Below are positions 35,722-45,530 of a stretch of DNA of 64,000 bases, piece by piece. The stretch lies in the NCBI GenBank assembly GCA_964019695.1, contig OZ026514.1:100857845-100921844 (forward strand). The letters are read 5' to 3'. Numbering within the stretch: position 1 is the stretch's first letter; every line of letters starts with the position of its first letter. A program made the translations under genes and the position numbers. Below the pieces are notes generated by a model, which ran no database searches, was not told the DNA's origin, and was given only the letters and a program-made list of their open reading frames with translations. Source of the DNA: Loripinus fragilis. Taxonomy: Eukaryota; Mollusca; Bivalvia; Lucinida; Lucinidae.

Positions 35722-36737
35722 AGACTGTATGAGCATTTGAACTCAAAGGTACTATATATATTGTACTTTAAGAGCTTGGATTATGCCTACTTTGTGTCCC
35801 TTCCTCACGGTGCCATGGGTTGGCCTACAGTCTGTGATTATGGCATTTCTTGGCCATACTCTATCATTTTTCGAAACTATGATGATTTTTGATGAAAAAA
35901 CCATTGTATTACATAAGATTGAATTATAAATCTGCTCTAGCTTAAGCACATCAAAAATCATCCGATAACCAGAGACACAAGTCATTAGTTTTCGTGGGCC
36001 TTAAAATTTGCTATATTTTAGTGTTCGAAAGTGTCCTTGGCATGTCTTATTTTTATTTTATATTAGACATTGATCACTATATATTGTTTGCTGCCAAAAT
36101 TTGCATTTTACTTCTAATATTACATGGTTTAAATTATAAACCTGCTAGGGTACCCCCATTTTAGCGCTATTTTGAGATATTGCATACCCCGGGAGTACAA
36201 ACAAGAGCTACCATTCCACATCTTACATGTATCTTATATTAGTTAATTTAACTAATATAAGATACATGTAAGATGTGCCCAATTTGTGCTGCATTCAGCG
36301 TATTCTCAACTAATTCGTGATCGATTCTTTAACTTATTATAAAATAGGTTATTGTACATCGTAGTGAATTCGGCACTCAGGCCGAATCCAGCCGAATCAC
36401 GCGAATATTCGTAACTGTTTCTTACCTATTTCGTAACTGAATCGTAGAACATCACGTATGGATTGAAAAAAATACAATTCTCCACGAATACTAACATTTA
36501 TCAATTATTGATGATTCGGGGGATTTGTTGTCTGTGGGGAAATAGGGCATTACCGCTTAGCTAAGTTTGCCAAGTATAGTGTGGGATGCCCTAACATGAC
36601 GGAAAAATGTTGACTTTCCCCTCTCCTACCCCCCTCTCCTACCTCCCCAGACCCTGGGGATGGGGTCAATAGGTCAAAATTCAATTTTTCCAGAACAGCA
36701 TCAACACAAACCAACAAAGACATTTGTACCGGGACAA
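35722..36737. other. No gene; one perfect palindrome
   Basis: Apart from the 61-bp palindrome listed next, only AT-rich unassigned sequence. Frames at 35668-35892 (plus) and 35752-35985 (minus) overlap on opposite strands and show no recognised family. Confidence 0.4.
36217..36277. repeat. Perfect 61-bp palindrome
   Basis: Two 30-base arms (cacatcttacatgtatctta and on to agttaa) mirror each other around a single central t with no mismatch. Confidence 0.95.
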
Positions 36738-36741
36738 CATG

Positions 36742-36969
36742 CACGGATCCAGGATTTTTTTGTCAGTGGGATGGGGGGGGGGGGGGTCCAGGCTCCTTAA
36801 CTTATTTTACAGTTAACAGAGGGGGTCCAATGGTTTTATTACATATTTTCCAGGGGGTCCACCTTCTTCCAGGGGGGGTCCTAATGCTTATTTCTTTAGA
36901 AACCCATATAACTATAACTTGTGATTTTCCAGGGGGGTCTGGACCCCCTATCCCCCCTCTGGATCCGCA
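36742..36969. mobile_element. MITE family D, copy 2
   Basis: Termini cacggatccag and complement of tgcggatccag with 4-bp direct repeat catg (36738-36741, 36970-36973). A G-run at 36773-36787 is near the left end. Opposite orientation to copy 1. It has landed at, and replaced or displaced, the left end of a family B MITE. Confidence 0.75.
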
Positions 36970-36974
36970 CATGG

Positions 36975-37159
36975 ACAATGTGGCATTTTGGCAAGAATAG
37001 GCTCAGACCAGCCGGTGCGGCCTCCTTTTAAGCTTAGAAACTCCAAATGCTAAAAGGTCAATAGTTTTTAAGCGACTAGCAAAGACTCTGATCAGACTGC
37101 GCATATGCGCAGGCTGGTCTAAGCCTTTGGTGCTTGCACATACCACATTGTTGGAAATC
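36975..37159. mobile_element. MITE family B, copy 2 (left end damaged)
   Basis: Starts within the terminus at aatgtggcattttgg and ends with the intact ataccacattgttggaaatc. Shares taagcttagaaactcc with the other copies and has a tgcgcatatgcgca palindrome core. Confidence 0.75.
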
Positions 37160-37189
37160 TCATATTGTGGCCCATTTATTGGTGCAAAA

Positions 37190-37740
37190 AATGCATTACT
37201 GTTGTATATCAGGACGAAATTACATTTGTCTCATAAAGAACCTGTCACTTCTTTCATAAAGAATATGTAACAACTTTCTAAAAGAACCTGTAACCCGAAT
37301 TTTGGGGCTCATAAAGCATTTGTAACCTTTCATAAAGAACCATTAACTTCGAAAAATTAGCTAAAATGTATATTTAAGGACGATTTTAAGCTTCAGATAC
37401 CAAATTTATAATATAATGGTTCATTTCCAAGCATGATTCGCTCGATAAAACTATGAAATATAAACATATGGCATTTGTTGCAACTTAGCATCTCTATTGT
37501 AATTGGTGAATTGTTGGACAGCTAAACTGTATGCTTAATGCATAGACTATCATAAAACATGCTGCTAAAATGTCTTTTAACAAAATTTGACTCTAAAACT
37601 GTCTAATATTACCATTTTCACCCCGTGTCTGGCATGAGCATCGCATCTTGTCAAGAATCATTAACCCAAAGTAAAGAATCTGTAACCCATTTCATAAAGC
37701 ATCATTGACAACTTTCATAAAGAATCACCCCGCACTGTGA
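37190..37740. repeat. Region with reiterated cataaagaac words
   Basis: The words ttcataaagaa and tgtaacc recur about ten times on the plus strand at both ends of the stretch (37226-37345 and 37670-37725), with plain AT-rich sequence between. It may be an element with directly repeated ends; borders not found. Confidence 0.4.
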
Positions 37741-37916
37741 CTGAGTTAACCCCCTGTGATTTTAGCTTGATTATTTATTGATAACTGATGTGTGCATAGG
37801 TCAGCATTTCGCCTGCATCAGGGTGTGAAAGGCTGCCCTTATCAAAACAAGGTTTTGATACAGACACTTAATACCAGTAATTATAATAAAAGGATTATCT
37901 TTTGGAGCCGACATGC

Positions 37917-38091
37917 GATTTCCAACAATGTTGCATTTTGACAAGTGTAGACTTAGGTGAGTCTGTACAGTCTGCTTTTAAGCTTAGAAACTCCAAATGG
38001 TGCCCAGACAGTAGCTCATCATTCATTGTATAATCAAACGAGAGTAGCAAAGGCTATTATGTGTAGACCCATAATAGCCTTCGCTACTCTC
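37917..38091. mobile_element. MITE family B, copy 3, ending at a hairpin
   Basis: Begins gatttccaacaatgttgc, continues ttttgacaagtgtagac and taagcttagaaactcc as in copy 1. It then meets a hairpin at 38041-38091 with arms agagtagcaaaggctattat (one mismatch) around tgtagacc. The right family B terminus is not seen. Confidence 0.65.
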
Positions 38092-38271
38092 ATATACAAC
38101 ATAAAATTGTGCAGTTTTTTTCTTGATTTAGAACGCTCGCTAATTCACCAAACGTTAATGAAACCCACCAGGATCTACACTGCTTGCATTATCCGAATGC
38201 TGAAACTATTTTGAATTTATGATGGAAAGCATTGTAGACCTTCACGAAATGACACAGAACGCAGTTTATGT

Positions 38272-38470
38272 GTTTGATTGGTTTGATTCTCTACGCCCTG
38301 GTCAACATGTTTTCAGTTATGACGGGACGGGTCCTCCTGGCTTGAACACGTACTAAGCAGGGATTAATGTGTCCTGACTTAGAACAAAACACAGTGCCAC
38401 CAGTAATCTGGGTCTTCGCTGCTATCAATGTAATATTTGACAATGTATAAGAGATTATATTCGTTTCTAC
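38272..38470 (-). mobile_element. Diverged tRNA-derived SINE copy
   Basis: Matches the 3' half of the SINE at 19012-19208 (ttgattctctacg, ggtcctcctggcttgaac, tgtgtcctgacttagaac on the plus strand), with many changes. The tRNA-like head is not recognisable. Confidence 0.55.
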
Positions 38471-39647
38471 CAATAAACAAAGGATGGCATGGAGACCAAT
38501 GTGACGTTTACTTAGCTATGTTACAATGTACAGTATGTAGATTTGGACATGGTTCCGAGCTTTTTTAAACTCTGGTATAATTTTTTTTTCGAAAAAGTAA
38601 ATTGTGGAAAAAAGCCTTTGAGTTGAGACAATGTCGGTCATGTAGTAAACATATGTCCAATAATTAGGCTTAGTCGTGAGAAAAACGGATTTTGCTGCAT
38701 GCGAATCTCTTCAGGTGATAAGGTTTTCAAAACAATTGGACCTAGATCTGCTCTGAAAAAAATGTCGGTCTTTATCTGGATCTAAACGGCTAGATACTAT
38801 GATAGTATGCCTAAATGCATTTTTTGTCTAATTATAGTTTTGAAAAACAACAACAACAACTGAAAAACACAGCACCAAACACGACAATATTTAATTTTTA
38901 TGGGAAAATGTTTATGCCTAAAGCCATTTTTTATACACATGGCGTCTGATCGGGGCCTGCACTATTTGCAGAAATGTCATATTTTAGCAACATAAGTCCA
39001 TTTAACCTGTTTGAACAGAGTATCCCATAAATTGGACATATACAAACAGTGCAAACCAAGATGAGACGCTGCACAATGTGGCAACTAATAAGGGCCCACA
39101 CCATTGGCATTAAGTAATTATTTATCTAACAAACTTGAGTAGAGTGTCCAATAAATAGCACATCCACAAACAGTGCTGACCCGGGTGGCATGCCGCATTA
39201 TCACACATCGGATATGCATCAATCGAAAACGCTAATACTGTCGAGGAACGTAGATAAAATTCGTTAAAACATTTTTCGATTGCCATTTATTGCCTGACTG
39301 GCGACAAATGGCAATTGAAAACACTGTTTCTATCATTCGTCGATTGTTAAGAGTGTTTTCGATAGCCACATACCTGCTGTGCTTTGCATAAAATCTCATT
39401 TTAAAGACCAGTGTTTTATGAGGATTAAGATAAGACAACTAGCCCCAGGGTTTATTTTCACACTTCTCCATTGCATATCACCACGTCTTTCTGGAAAACA
39501 GCCAAGGTCTTCGGAAATTAACCTATCAATTGTTACCAGCTTGAGACGGGTGAAGTGTACGAATATTCCACCTGTTAGAAAGTTTCATTGTTGGACATGT
39601 TGGCTATTCCACAGTGGAATAGTCTTTCTCCTTCGGTGGTAAATTTC
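38471..39647. other. No recognised feature
   Basis: A pair of similar blocks (ccataaattggacatatacaaacagtgc near 39024 and tccaataaatagcacatcc near 39148) suggests an old direct duplication. No gene seen. Confidence 0.35.
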
Positions 39648-40815
39648 AAGACTATCTATCTATCTCTTCATAATCCTGAACCCTCTTCCGAGTATTATTG
39701 TGATGTTTGCATGCGCATGGTGTGTTAGTAAGAAAGATTAAAAACAAGCGGTTAAGATAAAAGAATGATAGTGAGATGAAAATAAAGATGATAGTGTTAG
39801 GTGTTAATAAGATGGAGATAAAAGCAGATTAAAAACAGTATGCATTTAAGGCTGTGTATGATTGATCTCGCTGACTCCTGTTTTAAAGGGTCAAGATCAG
39901 AAACCAGGACGAGATCAGCTGGTAGCATGTTCCAAAGAACAATGGATATGGGGAAAAATGAGTATTTATAATAACAGACTGATGTATGAATCTGTCTGTA
40001 AGAAAGAGAGTGCATATGGCGAGTGTATACTTCAGGATGCTCAAAATATGATGGAAGTGGTATGGCAACTAGGCCGTAAATGATCTTATAGAACATAGCG
40101 AGGCGCGTGTTGGTACGTCTGTTTTCTAGGGATCGCCATCCAAGGTTGCTCAGCATATCCGTTACGCTACTATATGAGGAGTAGTCATTTGTGACCCATC
40201 TGGCTGCCCTTCTTTGGACCTTTTCAATTTTGTTAATGTTGTCTCTGGTGTAAGGGCTCCAGACGACTGATGCATATTCAACCTGTGGACGGACAAGGGA
40301 GTTGTATGCCATGGTTTTGATATCTTTATTTTTGGTGACTACATTTCTTTTGACAAAACTCAGTGTTTTGTTAGCGGTACTGGTAATGTTGTTTATGTGG
40401 GTGTTCCAGCTCAGGTCCTTGCTGATGGTCACACCCAGATACTTCGCTGCATCCACAGATTCTAGTTCCTGGTTATGCATGAAGTATCTGGACTTAACCA
40501 AGCATTTTGGGTGGGTAATATGGATAATCTGGCATTTGCCTGGGTAAAACTCCATATCCCAGGTTCTCTCCCAATGCTGAAGAGACTCCAAGTCGGACTG
40601 AAGTACCTGACTATCTTGCATGTTGGTGACTGTCAGGTATACAGCAGTATCATCAGCAAATAACCTGACCTGGGACTGAATGTTTTCAGGTAGGTCATTG
40701 ATGTACAATAGAAAGAGGAGTGGGCCCAGTACTGAGCCCTGAGGTACACCAGAGGTCACTTTGACCTCCTCAGATGACTCCCCATCCTTTGACCTCCTCA
40801 GATGACCCCTCATCC
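39648..40815 (-). mobile_element. 5'-truncated CR1/L2-like LINE
   Basis: Minus-strand LINE starting abruptly at about 40815 in the RT domain and ending in a (GATA)n tail at 39650-39664. Its ORF is 39797-40813. A 24-bp direct repeat ctttgacctcctcagatgac (40757 and 40789) sits at the truncation point, perhaps a side product of insertion. Confidence 0.88.
39797..40813 (-). CDS. LINE reverse transcriptase, C-terminal part
   Basis: Open frame of 338 codons containing SGVPQGSVLGPLLFLLYIND, RLFADDTAVYL, EFYPGKCQIIHI, YLGVTISKDLSWNTHI and VRPQVEYASVVWSP. These are the palm and thumb motifs of a non-LTR RT, with the YxDD-equivalent FADD intact. The fingers and the endonuclease are missing because of 5' truncation, so it cannot be functional. 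It lies 100 bp from the tail of the next LINE on the same strand. Confidence 0.9.
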   Translation of the reverse strand: MRGHLRRSKDGESSEEVKVTSGVPQGSVLGPLLFLLYINDLPENIQSQVRLFADDTAVYLTVTNMQDSQVLQSDLESLQHWERTWDMEFYPGKCQIIHITHPKCLVKSRYFMHNQELESVDAAKYLGVTISKDLSWNTHINNITSTANKTLSFVKRNVVTKNKDIKTMAYNSLVRPQVEYASVVWSPYTRDNINKIEKVQRRAARWVTNDYSSYSSVTDMLSNLGWRSLENRRTNTRLAMFYKIIYGLVAIPLPSYFEHPEVYTRHMHSLSYRQIHTSVCYYKYSFFPISIVLWNMLPADLVLVSDLDPLKQESARSIIHSLKCILFLICFYLHLINT

Positions 40816-41203
40816 TACTGAGGAGTTTAGGGAACTCGTCTTTTAGTCAAAAACACAGTCGTAAGATTTTTCTTGTTTTTTGTATTGTTTTTGTTTTTTG
40901 TTTTGCTTTTAGTAGGTAGGTAGGTAGGTGTAATTGGAATCAGACCACAATTATGTCCCTTGATTGGTTGTATACATTAAGGGTGTTATTTCGCGCAAAT
41001 AGTTCCCCTTTTAGTGGGCTGTAAATCTACCAATTCATGTGAGCATCCTTGTTTTTGGGTATCTTCTTCTCTTCTTCCTATAAAGTACAGACACCATCCG
41101 GCGTATACTTGTACTGGAGCAGCGCGGTGCAAGAGCTATCTACAGTGGATCTAAAAATTTGCCAAAGTGTATGTACAGTGCAGTTAAAAACATCCAGTAC
41201 TTT

Positions 41204-42229
41204 CTATCGCATGACGACTGGCAGGACTTCCCTCTTGAAGCTGTCGATGGTAGGGCAGCTTACTACTGACTGGGGAAGACTGTTCCAGAGTCGGATGGTG
41301 TCAGGGAAGAAGGATCTCTGGTAGATCTGGGTTCTGGCATAAGGTACAAGGTAGTTGAGTCCATGGCCTCGAATAGAGCTGATTGGTATGAGGTAAGTGG
41401 TTGGCACGTCAACTAGCTGGTACACAATCCGGTACATCATGGTGACCTTCACCTGTGCTCTACGTTCCTGAAGGGTCGGCCACTGGAGTTGCTGCAACAT
41501 AGATGAGACGCTGCTGGTTCTCCGATAGTCAGAACAAACCATCCTTGCTGATCTACGCTGCACCATTTCCAATTTCCGTATATTTGCGTCTGTGAACGGA
41601 TCCCAGATGACAGTGGCATATTCCATTAAGGGCCTCACAAGAGTTCTGTAGCATAACTCCTTGGTCTTCTTTGGGCACTGGCTGATGTTACGTTGGAGGA
41701 ACGAACGAGTGTTGTTGGCTTTCTTCGTGACAGCGCTGATATGGTGGTTCCAGTTGAGTTGTTTGTGTATGTTGACCCCAAGATACTTTGCTGTGTCGAC
41801 TTCTTCTAGTACATGTCCATGTATGGTATATGGTACTGTAATAGGCTTCCTTTTGTTCGTGATATGCATAGTCTGACACTTCTGCGGGTGAAATTCCATG
41901 AGCCAGTCTCTCTCCCATTTCTGGAGGCCATCAAGGTCTTTCTGCAGCTTGTGGGCGTCTTCCTCAGAGTTAATACGGCGGTACAACACACAGTCATCAG
42001 CAAAAAGTCGAGCGACGGATTCTGGCGATATGTACTTTGGGAGGTCGTTAATGTACAGAAGGAACAACAATGGGCCGAGGACACTTCCCTGTGGCACACC
42101 TGACTCTACCGGGGAAGAAGTAGATGATGATCCATCTAGCAGTACTTGTTGGTTGCGACCTTCCAGGAAGCTGCTGATCCATCTGTTTAGGTTGTTTTGT
42201 ACCCCATAGTATCTGATCTTCGATAGTAG
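41204..42229 (-). CDS. LINE reverse transcriptase, C-terminal half
   Basis: In the same frame as 42230-43237 but after a TGA at 42230-42232. It begins with the YYGVQNNLNRWI stretch, then SGVPQGSVLGPLLFLLYIND, RLFADDCVLYRR, EFHPQKCQTMHI, YLGVNIHKQLNWNHHI and VRPLMEYATVIWDP, and stops at 41204. All catalytic motifs are intact. Small frames on the plus strand over this region are shadows. Confidence 0.92.
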   Translation of the reverse strand, partial: LLSKIRYYGVQNNLNRWISSFLEGRNQQVLLDGSSSTSSPVESGVPQGSVLGPLLFLLYINDLPKYISPESVARLFADDCVLYRRINSEEDAHKLQKDLDGLQKWERDWLMEFHPQKCQTMHITNKRKPITVPYTIHGHVLEEVDTAKYLGVNIHKQLNWNHHISAVTKKANNTRSFLQRNISQCPKKTKELCYRTLVRPLMEYATVIWDPFTDANIRKLEMVQRRSARMVCSDYRRTSSVSSMLQQLQWPTLQERRAQVKVTMMYRIVYQLVDVPTTYLIPISSIRGHGLNYLVPYARTQIYQRSFFPDTIRLWNSLPQSVVSCPTIDSFKREVLPVVMR

Positions 42230-43237
42230 TCATAGGTGCCGAACCTTATCGAAGGCCTTGGAAAAGTCCAGCAGGATTACATCAGTCTGTCCCATTACAT
42301 CGATGGTGCTGGCTAGATCCTGAATTGTGAGTAGGAGCTGTGTCTCACATGATCTCCTTTTCCGGAATCCATGTTGAGCATCTGTCAGGATAGAATGACG
42401 GTCCATATGCTTCAGTATTGTGCTGCTGACTATGTGTTCTAGAGTCTTGCAGGTGATAGAGGTCAGAGAGACGGGTCGATAGTTCTCTGGCTTGCTTCTG
42501 TCGCCCTTCTTGTAGATTGGAACCACATTGGCAGATTTCCACTCATCAGGTATGATGCCTTGGTCTAGCGAAGCCAGGAAGAGAAGGGTGTATATCGGAG
42601 CAAGTTCTGATGCTAGTTCCTTCAACAGTCTTGCTGGGAGCTGGTCTGGTCCCGAAGCCTTATGTGGTTCAAGGCCAGCCAATAGTTTGTGGACTCCATT
42701 CTCAGTGACTGTGATGTTGTCGACTGTTGGATGAGGGCTTGGTCCCATGTCCGGGATAGTAGATGGGTCTTCACCTTTGTTAAACACTGAAGAAAACTGA
42801 TCATTCAGGATGTTGGCTTTTGTTGCACTGTCAGAATGGGTGATGCCTGTCTTCGCCTTAAGGGGAGCTACTCCATGGTTTGCAATCTTCTTACTCTTTA
42901 TAAATCCATAAAAGCGCTTCGGGTTGCTTGATGAGTCTGGACTTATGATGTTAGTGATATAGTCATTGTATGCTGTCTTGCAGGTTTCAGTGGAGCTTTT
43001 CTTTAGCTCCTCATAGCGTTCGAAGTCCTTTCGCTTTTTGGATGATCTAGCCCTCACATATGCCCTCTTCTTTCTGCGGCTTAGTTGCTTGATGTCTCTT
43101 GTAATCCAAGGCTGACTAAATCTAGAGCTTGTCATCTTTGATGGGACGAATAAATCTAGAGTGCTGAGCAAGTGATTCTTGATGTCATTCCACATGGTGT
43201 TTACATTGCTGGTACTGTTGAACTTTTGAAGGAATTC
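42230..43237 (-). CDS. LINE linker and N-terminal half of reverse transcriptase
   Basis: After the inserted repeat, coding sequence resumes with QQEFLQKFNS, then MWNDIKNHLLSTLDLFVP and PWITRDIKQLSRRKKRAYVR (typical linker), PHKASGPDQLPARLLKEL, VVPIYKKGDRSKPENYRPVS, QHGFRKRRSCETQLLLT and DFSKAFDKVRHL before the TGA. These are the fingers/palm motifs of the RT of non-LTR elements. Confidence 0.9.
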   Translation of the reverse strand, partial: EFLQKFNSTSNVNTMWNDIKNHLLSTLDLFVPSKMTSSRFSQPWITRDIKQLSRRKKRAYVRARSSKKRKDFERYEELKKSSTETCKTAYNDYITNIISPDSSSNPKRFYGFIKSKKIANHGVAPLKAKTGITHSDSATKANILNDQFSSVFNKGEDPSTIPDMGPSPHPTVDNITVTENGVHKLLAGLEPHKASGPDQLPARLLKELASELAPIYTLLFLASLDQGIIPDEWKSANVVPIYKKGDRSKPENYRPVSLTSITCKTLEHIVSSTILKHMDRHSILTDAQHGFRKRRSCETQLLLTIQDLASTIDVMGQTDVILLDFSKAFDKVRHL

Positions 43238-43245
43238 TTGTTGAA

Positions 43246-43975
43246 ATGACTGAGGGGCCTGATGCTTTGGCTGTTTGTCGGGCCCACCGGGGTTTACCTG
43301 TTGGATTTCTTTTGCTCCGGTATTCAGTTTAATTTACTGTTGAGTCCTTATCCGTGCTTTATCTCCTTGTTATATCTTGATTTATATGTTTTAGGAGATG
43401 ATGCATTGATAAGTTAGGGGTCTTTCATGCAAACCAAATATCTATGTGTCTTTTGTGGATCTTTTATGTTTTTGTTCTGTCTTGTGTTTGCTATGTTTTG
43501 TGCGCGTCTGTTTATATGTGCTTTGTGGTCACCTGCTGGGAAAGGGCTGACCTCTTGGCTCTCGTTTGTGGTGTCTTCTGTGAGTTTGTCACTTTCCCAT
43601 TGGTATCCTGGGTCAGGTGTGGTACTTGATTGTATCGATTCCTGATCTTTGCAACCTTATTACTTTGATCCACATCTGAATTAAGGGTGAGGTTGGCGCC
43701 GTTAAACCGGTTTAAGCCCTCCAGTAAAATATTTTACTGACCGTTCCAAGGTGGTACTTCTTTTGTGGATCTTTTATGTTTTTGTTCTGTCTTGTGTTTG
43801 CTATGTTTTGTGCGCGTCTGTTTAAATGTGCTTTGTGGTCACCTGCTGGGAAAGGGCTGACCTCTTGGCTCTCGTTTGTGGTGTCTTCTGTGAGTTTGTC
43901 ACTTTCACATTGGTATCCTGGGTCAGGTGTGGTACTTGATTGTATCGATTCCTGATCTTTGCACCATTACTTACT
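43246..43975 (+). mobile_element. Family R insertion in LINE, with internal duplication
   Basis: Matches the copies at 32052-32575 and 33355-33865 (ggcctgatgctttggctgt at one end, cctgatctttgcaa at the other). A segment of about 215 bp (43453-43668 and 43761-43975, starting ttgtggatcttttatg) is present twice, separated by the gatccacatctgaa...aaaccggtttaagcc piece. It splits the LINE ORF between endonuclease and RT. The target duplication could not be settled. Confidence 0.75.
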
Positions 43976-45043
43976 TTTACAGCTGGTCTTCAAAGACTCC
44001 AAGTTAGCCTTCTTCCATAGATGTATGCGTCGCTTAGCTGGTTTGGATCTCTTTGCAGAGGCGCTGGATTCGATGAACACAATATCATGGTCTCCGAGGC
44101 CTGGTAGAGTTGTACAGCGTGTTGTCAATGTTGGCCTGTTGGTGAAAAAGACATCTAGAATGCTGTCTTTTCTGGTTGGCTGAGATACCATCTGTTGCAT
44201 ATCACAGGTTTCAGCTAGGTCTAGAATCATATTGTTTACTCTAGTGCTGTTTTGATGTCCTTCAACAGTGCTTGATTTCCAGTTAATGTCTGGTAGATTG
44301 AAGTCACCGCCGATCCAAAATACAGCATTCTTGAATCTCTTCTTGAGGTCCTCAATAGTAGAGCAGAGGTCTTCCATGTAGTTATGATCACTGCTTGGTG
44401 GTCTGTAGACTGAACCTACTATAAGGCTTTTGTTCTTGTCCAGAGTTATTTTTGCAAAGACAGCCTCTACATCATCCCTTGTTTCTAACTTCTCATAGAT
44501 CAGGTCATTCTTGATCCCCAGTAAAACACCACCATATCCATCTCTTCTATCTTGTCGCATTATGTCATAATTGGGTGGGAAGATCTCAGAACTGAAGATG
44601 CCAGGGTTGAGCCAGGTTTCTGTTCCTAAAATGATACTTGGGTTTGCTGACTCCAGTAGATTTCCAATCTCTTCCTTCTTGTTCTTACAGCTTTGAAAGT
44701 TGATGACTAGCGTTCTAAGACTCCGGAATGAGGGTGTTTGTTTCTTCTTCCGTGAGTTGATGGGTGATGAAGCAGACATGGGGGGTTCAGGGCTGGATGT
44801 AGACGTGGCAGCTGAAGAGTTGAGTATGCTAAAGCTGTTTTGAGAGTCTAAGATGAATGATTCAAATAAGCTTGTTGCAAAGTTAGGCATCCCACAGTTG
44901 TCGCAGTGCCATGATAAATTGCTGTAGTTACCGAGGGTCTCATACATATGTGTATCCATGCACATGCACTGTACGTGGTACCATTGCTGACAATCATCAC
45001 ATGCTATACCTCTCTGTTTCCAGGTGACTGCCTTCTCACAAAT
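43967..45043 (-). CDS. LINE PHD finger and apurinic-type endonuclease
   Basis: In frame with 45044-45355 but after its TAG. The start supplies a PHD-like zinc finger: IC, then IACDDCQQWYHVQC and WHCDNC, giving C/H spacing of a C4HC3 finger. After a Ser/Pro-rich linker comes the endonuclease: VINFQSCKNK, ILGTETWLN, GYGGVLLGIK, SVYRPPSSD, WIGGDFNLPDINW and LGDHDIV. These match the metal- and phosphate-binding motifs of LINE EEP endonucleases, which nick the target DNA. Translation ends in the family R insertion. Confidence 0.88.
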   Translation of the reverse strand: MCEKAVTWKQRGIACDDCQQWYHVQCMCMDTHMYETLGNYSNLSWHCDNCGMPNFATSLFESFILDSQNSFSILNSSAATSTSSPEPPMSASSPINSRKKKQTPSFRSLRTLVINFQSCKNKKEEIGNLLESANPSIILGTETWLNPGIFSSEIFPPNYDIMRQDRRDGYGGVLLGIKNDLIYEKLETRDDVEAVFAKITLDKNKSLIVGSVYRPPSSDHNYMEDLCSTIEDLKKRFKNAVFWIGGDFNLPDINWKSSTVEGHQNSTRVNNMILDLAETCDMQQMVSQPTRKDSILDVFFTNRPTLTTRCTTLPGLGDHDIVFIESSASAKRSKPAKRRIHLWKKANLESLKTSCKSK

Positions 45044-45355
45044 CTAGCAGGGATACTTGGGTGTACGTGGGCCTGGATTTTCTTCCACATCAGATGCTGT
45101 TGCAATCATCAGTATAGAAATGTAGAGGAGTGTATGCATCTTTCCTCGTCTAATGCTTGGGTACAATGACAGAGAGTTCAGGCGTCGAGCAACCATCATG
45201 TATTGGACATCCTTGGATTGATAGTCTATGCGTGTCTGAAAGCATGATGACGGAGAAGAGCTGTGCTGGGATGGGGCATTGTATGCATATTTCAAACTGG
45301 AACCAAATATTACCAGTACTGTAAATAGATTGCAGAGGGTCCGAATCCAATCCAT
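45044..45355 (-). CDS. LINE ORF N-terminus with 2A-like peptide
   Basis: 103 codons from ATG at 45355. Hydrophobic stretches at residues 6-18 and 75-86 flank a polar middle. Residues 89-96 are DVEENPGP, the signature of 2A peptides, which make the ribosome skip a peptide bond before the last proline; such motifs are known at N-termini of some non-LTR retrotransposons. The frame then reaches RTPKYPC and a TAG, just at the first cysteine pair of the PHD finger. The hydrophobic run just before 2A might act as a signal sequence if skipping fails (inference). Confidence 0.88.
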   Translation of the reverse strand: MDWIRTLCNLFTVLVIFGSSLKYAYNAPSQHSSSPSSCFQTRIDYQSKDVQYMMVARRLNSLSLYPSIRRGKMHTLLYISILMIATASDVEENPGPRTPKYPC

Positions 45356-45530
45356 GATTTCGTTTGTTTACATCATTTTGCAAATGGCGCCACCGGAAGT
45401 AGGTCAATTGATCATGAAAATAATGCCAAAACTGGTCTCTACGGCAAATAACAGGGCCGGAGCTGGTTCAAACGAAGGAGTGGAACATTCTTACCACACT
45501 GTAGTCTAAAATCAGCGAAGAAAAATGTGA

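Larger units (their letters stand above)
40905..45530 (-). mobile_element. Nearly full-length 2A/PHD/endonuclease/RT LINE
   Basis: Minus-strand LINE of the CR1/L2-like group with its 5' leader (about 45356-45530), one long ORF and a 3' tail of taggtaggtaggtagg at 40913-40930. The ORF has only two in-frame stops (45044-45046 TAG, 42230-42232 TGA). One non-coding insert of family R (43246-43975) separates endonuclease from RT. Both stops could be single C-to-T changes. The exact 5' end is not defined. Confidence 0.9.

Noticed and set aside
41806..42209. Frames of 96-103 codons on both strands over 41.8-42.2 kb
   Set aside because: They overlap the RT coding frame of the LINE, which has the recognisable motifs; these are shadows.
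45385..45510. Short plus-strand ORF beginning MAPPEVGQLI
   Set aside because: It is antisense to the LINE 5' leader (ccggtggcgccattt on the minus strand) and 41 codons long with no known family.
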